From assembly GCF_013141915.1 (NCBI RefSeq), contig NZ_SROX01000022.1:56519-120518 (forward strand): a stretch of DNA of 64,000 nt. Reading direction: 5' to 3'. Of the stretch, positions 63,213 through 64,000 are shown in pieces. The DNA comes from Cupriavidus necator. Lineage in GTDB: Bacteria > Pseudomonadota > Gammaproteobacteria > Burkholderiales > Burkholderiaceae. The notes under the pieces were generated by a model. It saw only the letters and a program-made list of their open reading frames with translations. It searched no databases and was not told the DNA's origin. A program made the position numbers and the translations under genes. The stretch's first letter is position 1; each line of letters opens with the position of its first letter.

Positions 63213-64000
63213 ATGTCCGCCTCGAAGTTCGTTGCACCCGACGCCGCGCCGAGCGCGCCGGCGGCGCCGCGGGTCAAGAAATCCGTCGCCTTGTCGGGCG
63301 TGACCGCCGGCAACACCGCGCTGTGCACGGTCGGCCGCACCGGCAACGACCTGCACTACCGCGGCTACGACATCCTCGACATCGCCGAGACCTGCGAGTT
63401 CGAGGAAATCGCCCACCTGCTGGTGCACGGCAAGCTGCCGACCAAATCCGAGCTCGCCGCCTACAAGGCCAAGCTCAAGAGCCTGCGCGGCCTGCCCGCC
63501 AACGTCAAGGCCGCGCTCGAATGGGTGCCTGCCAGCGCCCATCCGATGGACGTGATGCGCACCGGCGTGTCGGTGCTGGGCACCGTGCTGCCGGAGAAGG
63601 AAGACCACAACACCCCGGGCGCGCGCGATATTGCCGACCGCCTGATGGCCAGCCTCGGCTCGATGCTGCTGTACTGGTACCACTACAGCCACAACGGCCG
63701 CCGTATCGAGGTGGAGACCGACGATGAATCCATCGGCGGCCACTTCCTGCACCTGCTGCACGGCGAGAAGCCGTCGGCGCTGTGGGAGCGCGCCATGAAC
63801 ACCTCGCTCAACCTGTACGCCGAGCACGAGTTCAACGCCAGCACCTTCACCGCGCGCGTGATCGCCGGCACGGGCTCGGACATGTACTCGTCGATCGCCG
63901 GCGCGATCGGCGCGCTGCGCGGTCCCAAGCACGGCGGCGCCAACGAAGTCGCGTTCGAGATCCAGAAGCGCTACGACAACCCCGATGAGGCCCAGGCCGA
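63213..64000 (+). CDS. prpC: 2-methylcitrate synthase PrpC (partial, 3' end outside window)
   Basis: The first 262 codons are present with no stop. KKSVALSGVTAGNTALCTVG and GNDLHYRGYDILDIAETCEF are typical of PrpC rather than GltA. It condenses propionyl-CoA with oxaloacetate in the methylcitrate cycle and usually keeps some citrate synthase activity. AAGGAG lies 7-12 bases before the ATG at 63213. The N-terminus has a short Ala/Pro-rich extension. Confidence 0.9.
   Translation, partial: MSASKFVAPDAAPSAPAAPRVKKSVALSGVTAGNTALCTVGRTGNDLHYRGYDILDIAETCEFEEIAHLLVHGKLPTKSELAAYKAKLKSLRGLPANVKAALEWVPASAHPMDVMRTGVSVLGTVLPEKEDHNTPGARDIADRLMASLGSMLLYWYHYSHNGRRIEVETDDESIGGHFLHLLHGEKPSALWERAMNTSLNLYAEHEFNASTFTARVIAGTGSDMYSSIAGAIGALRGPKHGGANEVAFEIQKRYDNPDEAQA

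Overview
The window is a GC-rich piece of a main chromosome. Gene content, gene order and protein sequences point to a betaproteobacterium of the family Burkholderiaceae, most like Cupriavidus/Ralstonia. The markers are the asd-fimV-truA-trpF-trpB-(DNA methylase)-trpA-accD-folC-dedD-cvpA-purF-metZ string, leuC-leuD-leuB upstream of asd, and sdhCDAB-sdhE-gltA next to mdh. No insertion sequence, prophage, CRISPR array or plasmid function is visible. This is mostly conserved core sequence with a few accessory inserts (an acyl-CoA module and the kdp operon).

Layout. 1-4334: the 3' end of rne with its terminator, then the molybdenum-cofactor genes moaA-mobA-moeA and a small membrane protein. 4413-10491 (minus strand): rmuC, a 2-hydroxyacid dehydrogenase, an ion-transporter-superfamily antiporter, a lone lutC-like gene and pncB. 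10858-12725 (plus): fdxA, a ferredoxin-NADP reductase and tRNA-Asn with a textbook promoter and terminator. 12822-17448 (minus): a catabolic module of cupin, Bug-type binding protein, acyl-CoA dehydrogenase, CaiB-type CoA-transferase and IclR regulator. 17623-26204 (minus): a complete kdp operon, starting with an extra 49-residue microprotein, then kdpF-A-B-C-D-E, with two probable KdpE boxes upstream. 26657-29204 (plus): rpsU, a nodIJ-type ABC exporter and a lipoprotein. 29209-48691 (minus): a long run of biosynthetic genes for methionine, purine, folate, fatty acid, tryptophan, pseudouridine, polar organisation, aspartate-semialdehyde and leucine. 49045-53960 (minus): a complete liv branched-chain amino acid ABC transporter. 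54489-60667 (minus): gltA, sdhE, sdhBADC and a GntR regulator. 61070-64000 (plus): mdh, a CitE-like lyase and the start of prpC.

The biosynthetic and TCA blocks fit together. Asd supplies the aspartate branch used by metZ. LeuCDB and the Liv transporter both deal with branched-chain amino acids. Sdh, GltA and Mdh form a TCA cluster whose GntR gene sits beside a perfect 20-bp palindrome that abuts a promoter pointing toward mdh.

The most interesting signals are regulatory and lie outside the long open frames. (1) Upstream of metZ, a sigma70-type promoter leads directly into an RNA that resembles a SAM-II riboswitch, followed by an intrinsic terminator. (2) Upstream of asd, a 43-codon leader ORF is rich in Thr, Ile and Lys codons, all end products of the Asd pathway. 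(3) A translationally coupled microprotein precedes kdpF, downstream of tandem KdpE-like boxes. (4) An orphan beta-class DNA methyltransferase lies inside the trp operon, overlapping trpB and one base from trpA. (5) The acyl-CoA dehydrogenase appears to have its catalytic base at the alternative position, and its partner CoA-transferase has Glu in place of the usual catalytic Asp. Everything here was read by eye; no database search was run.
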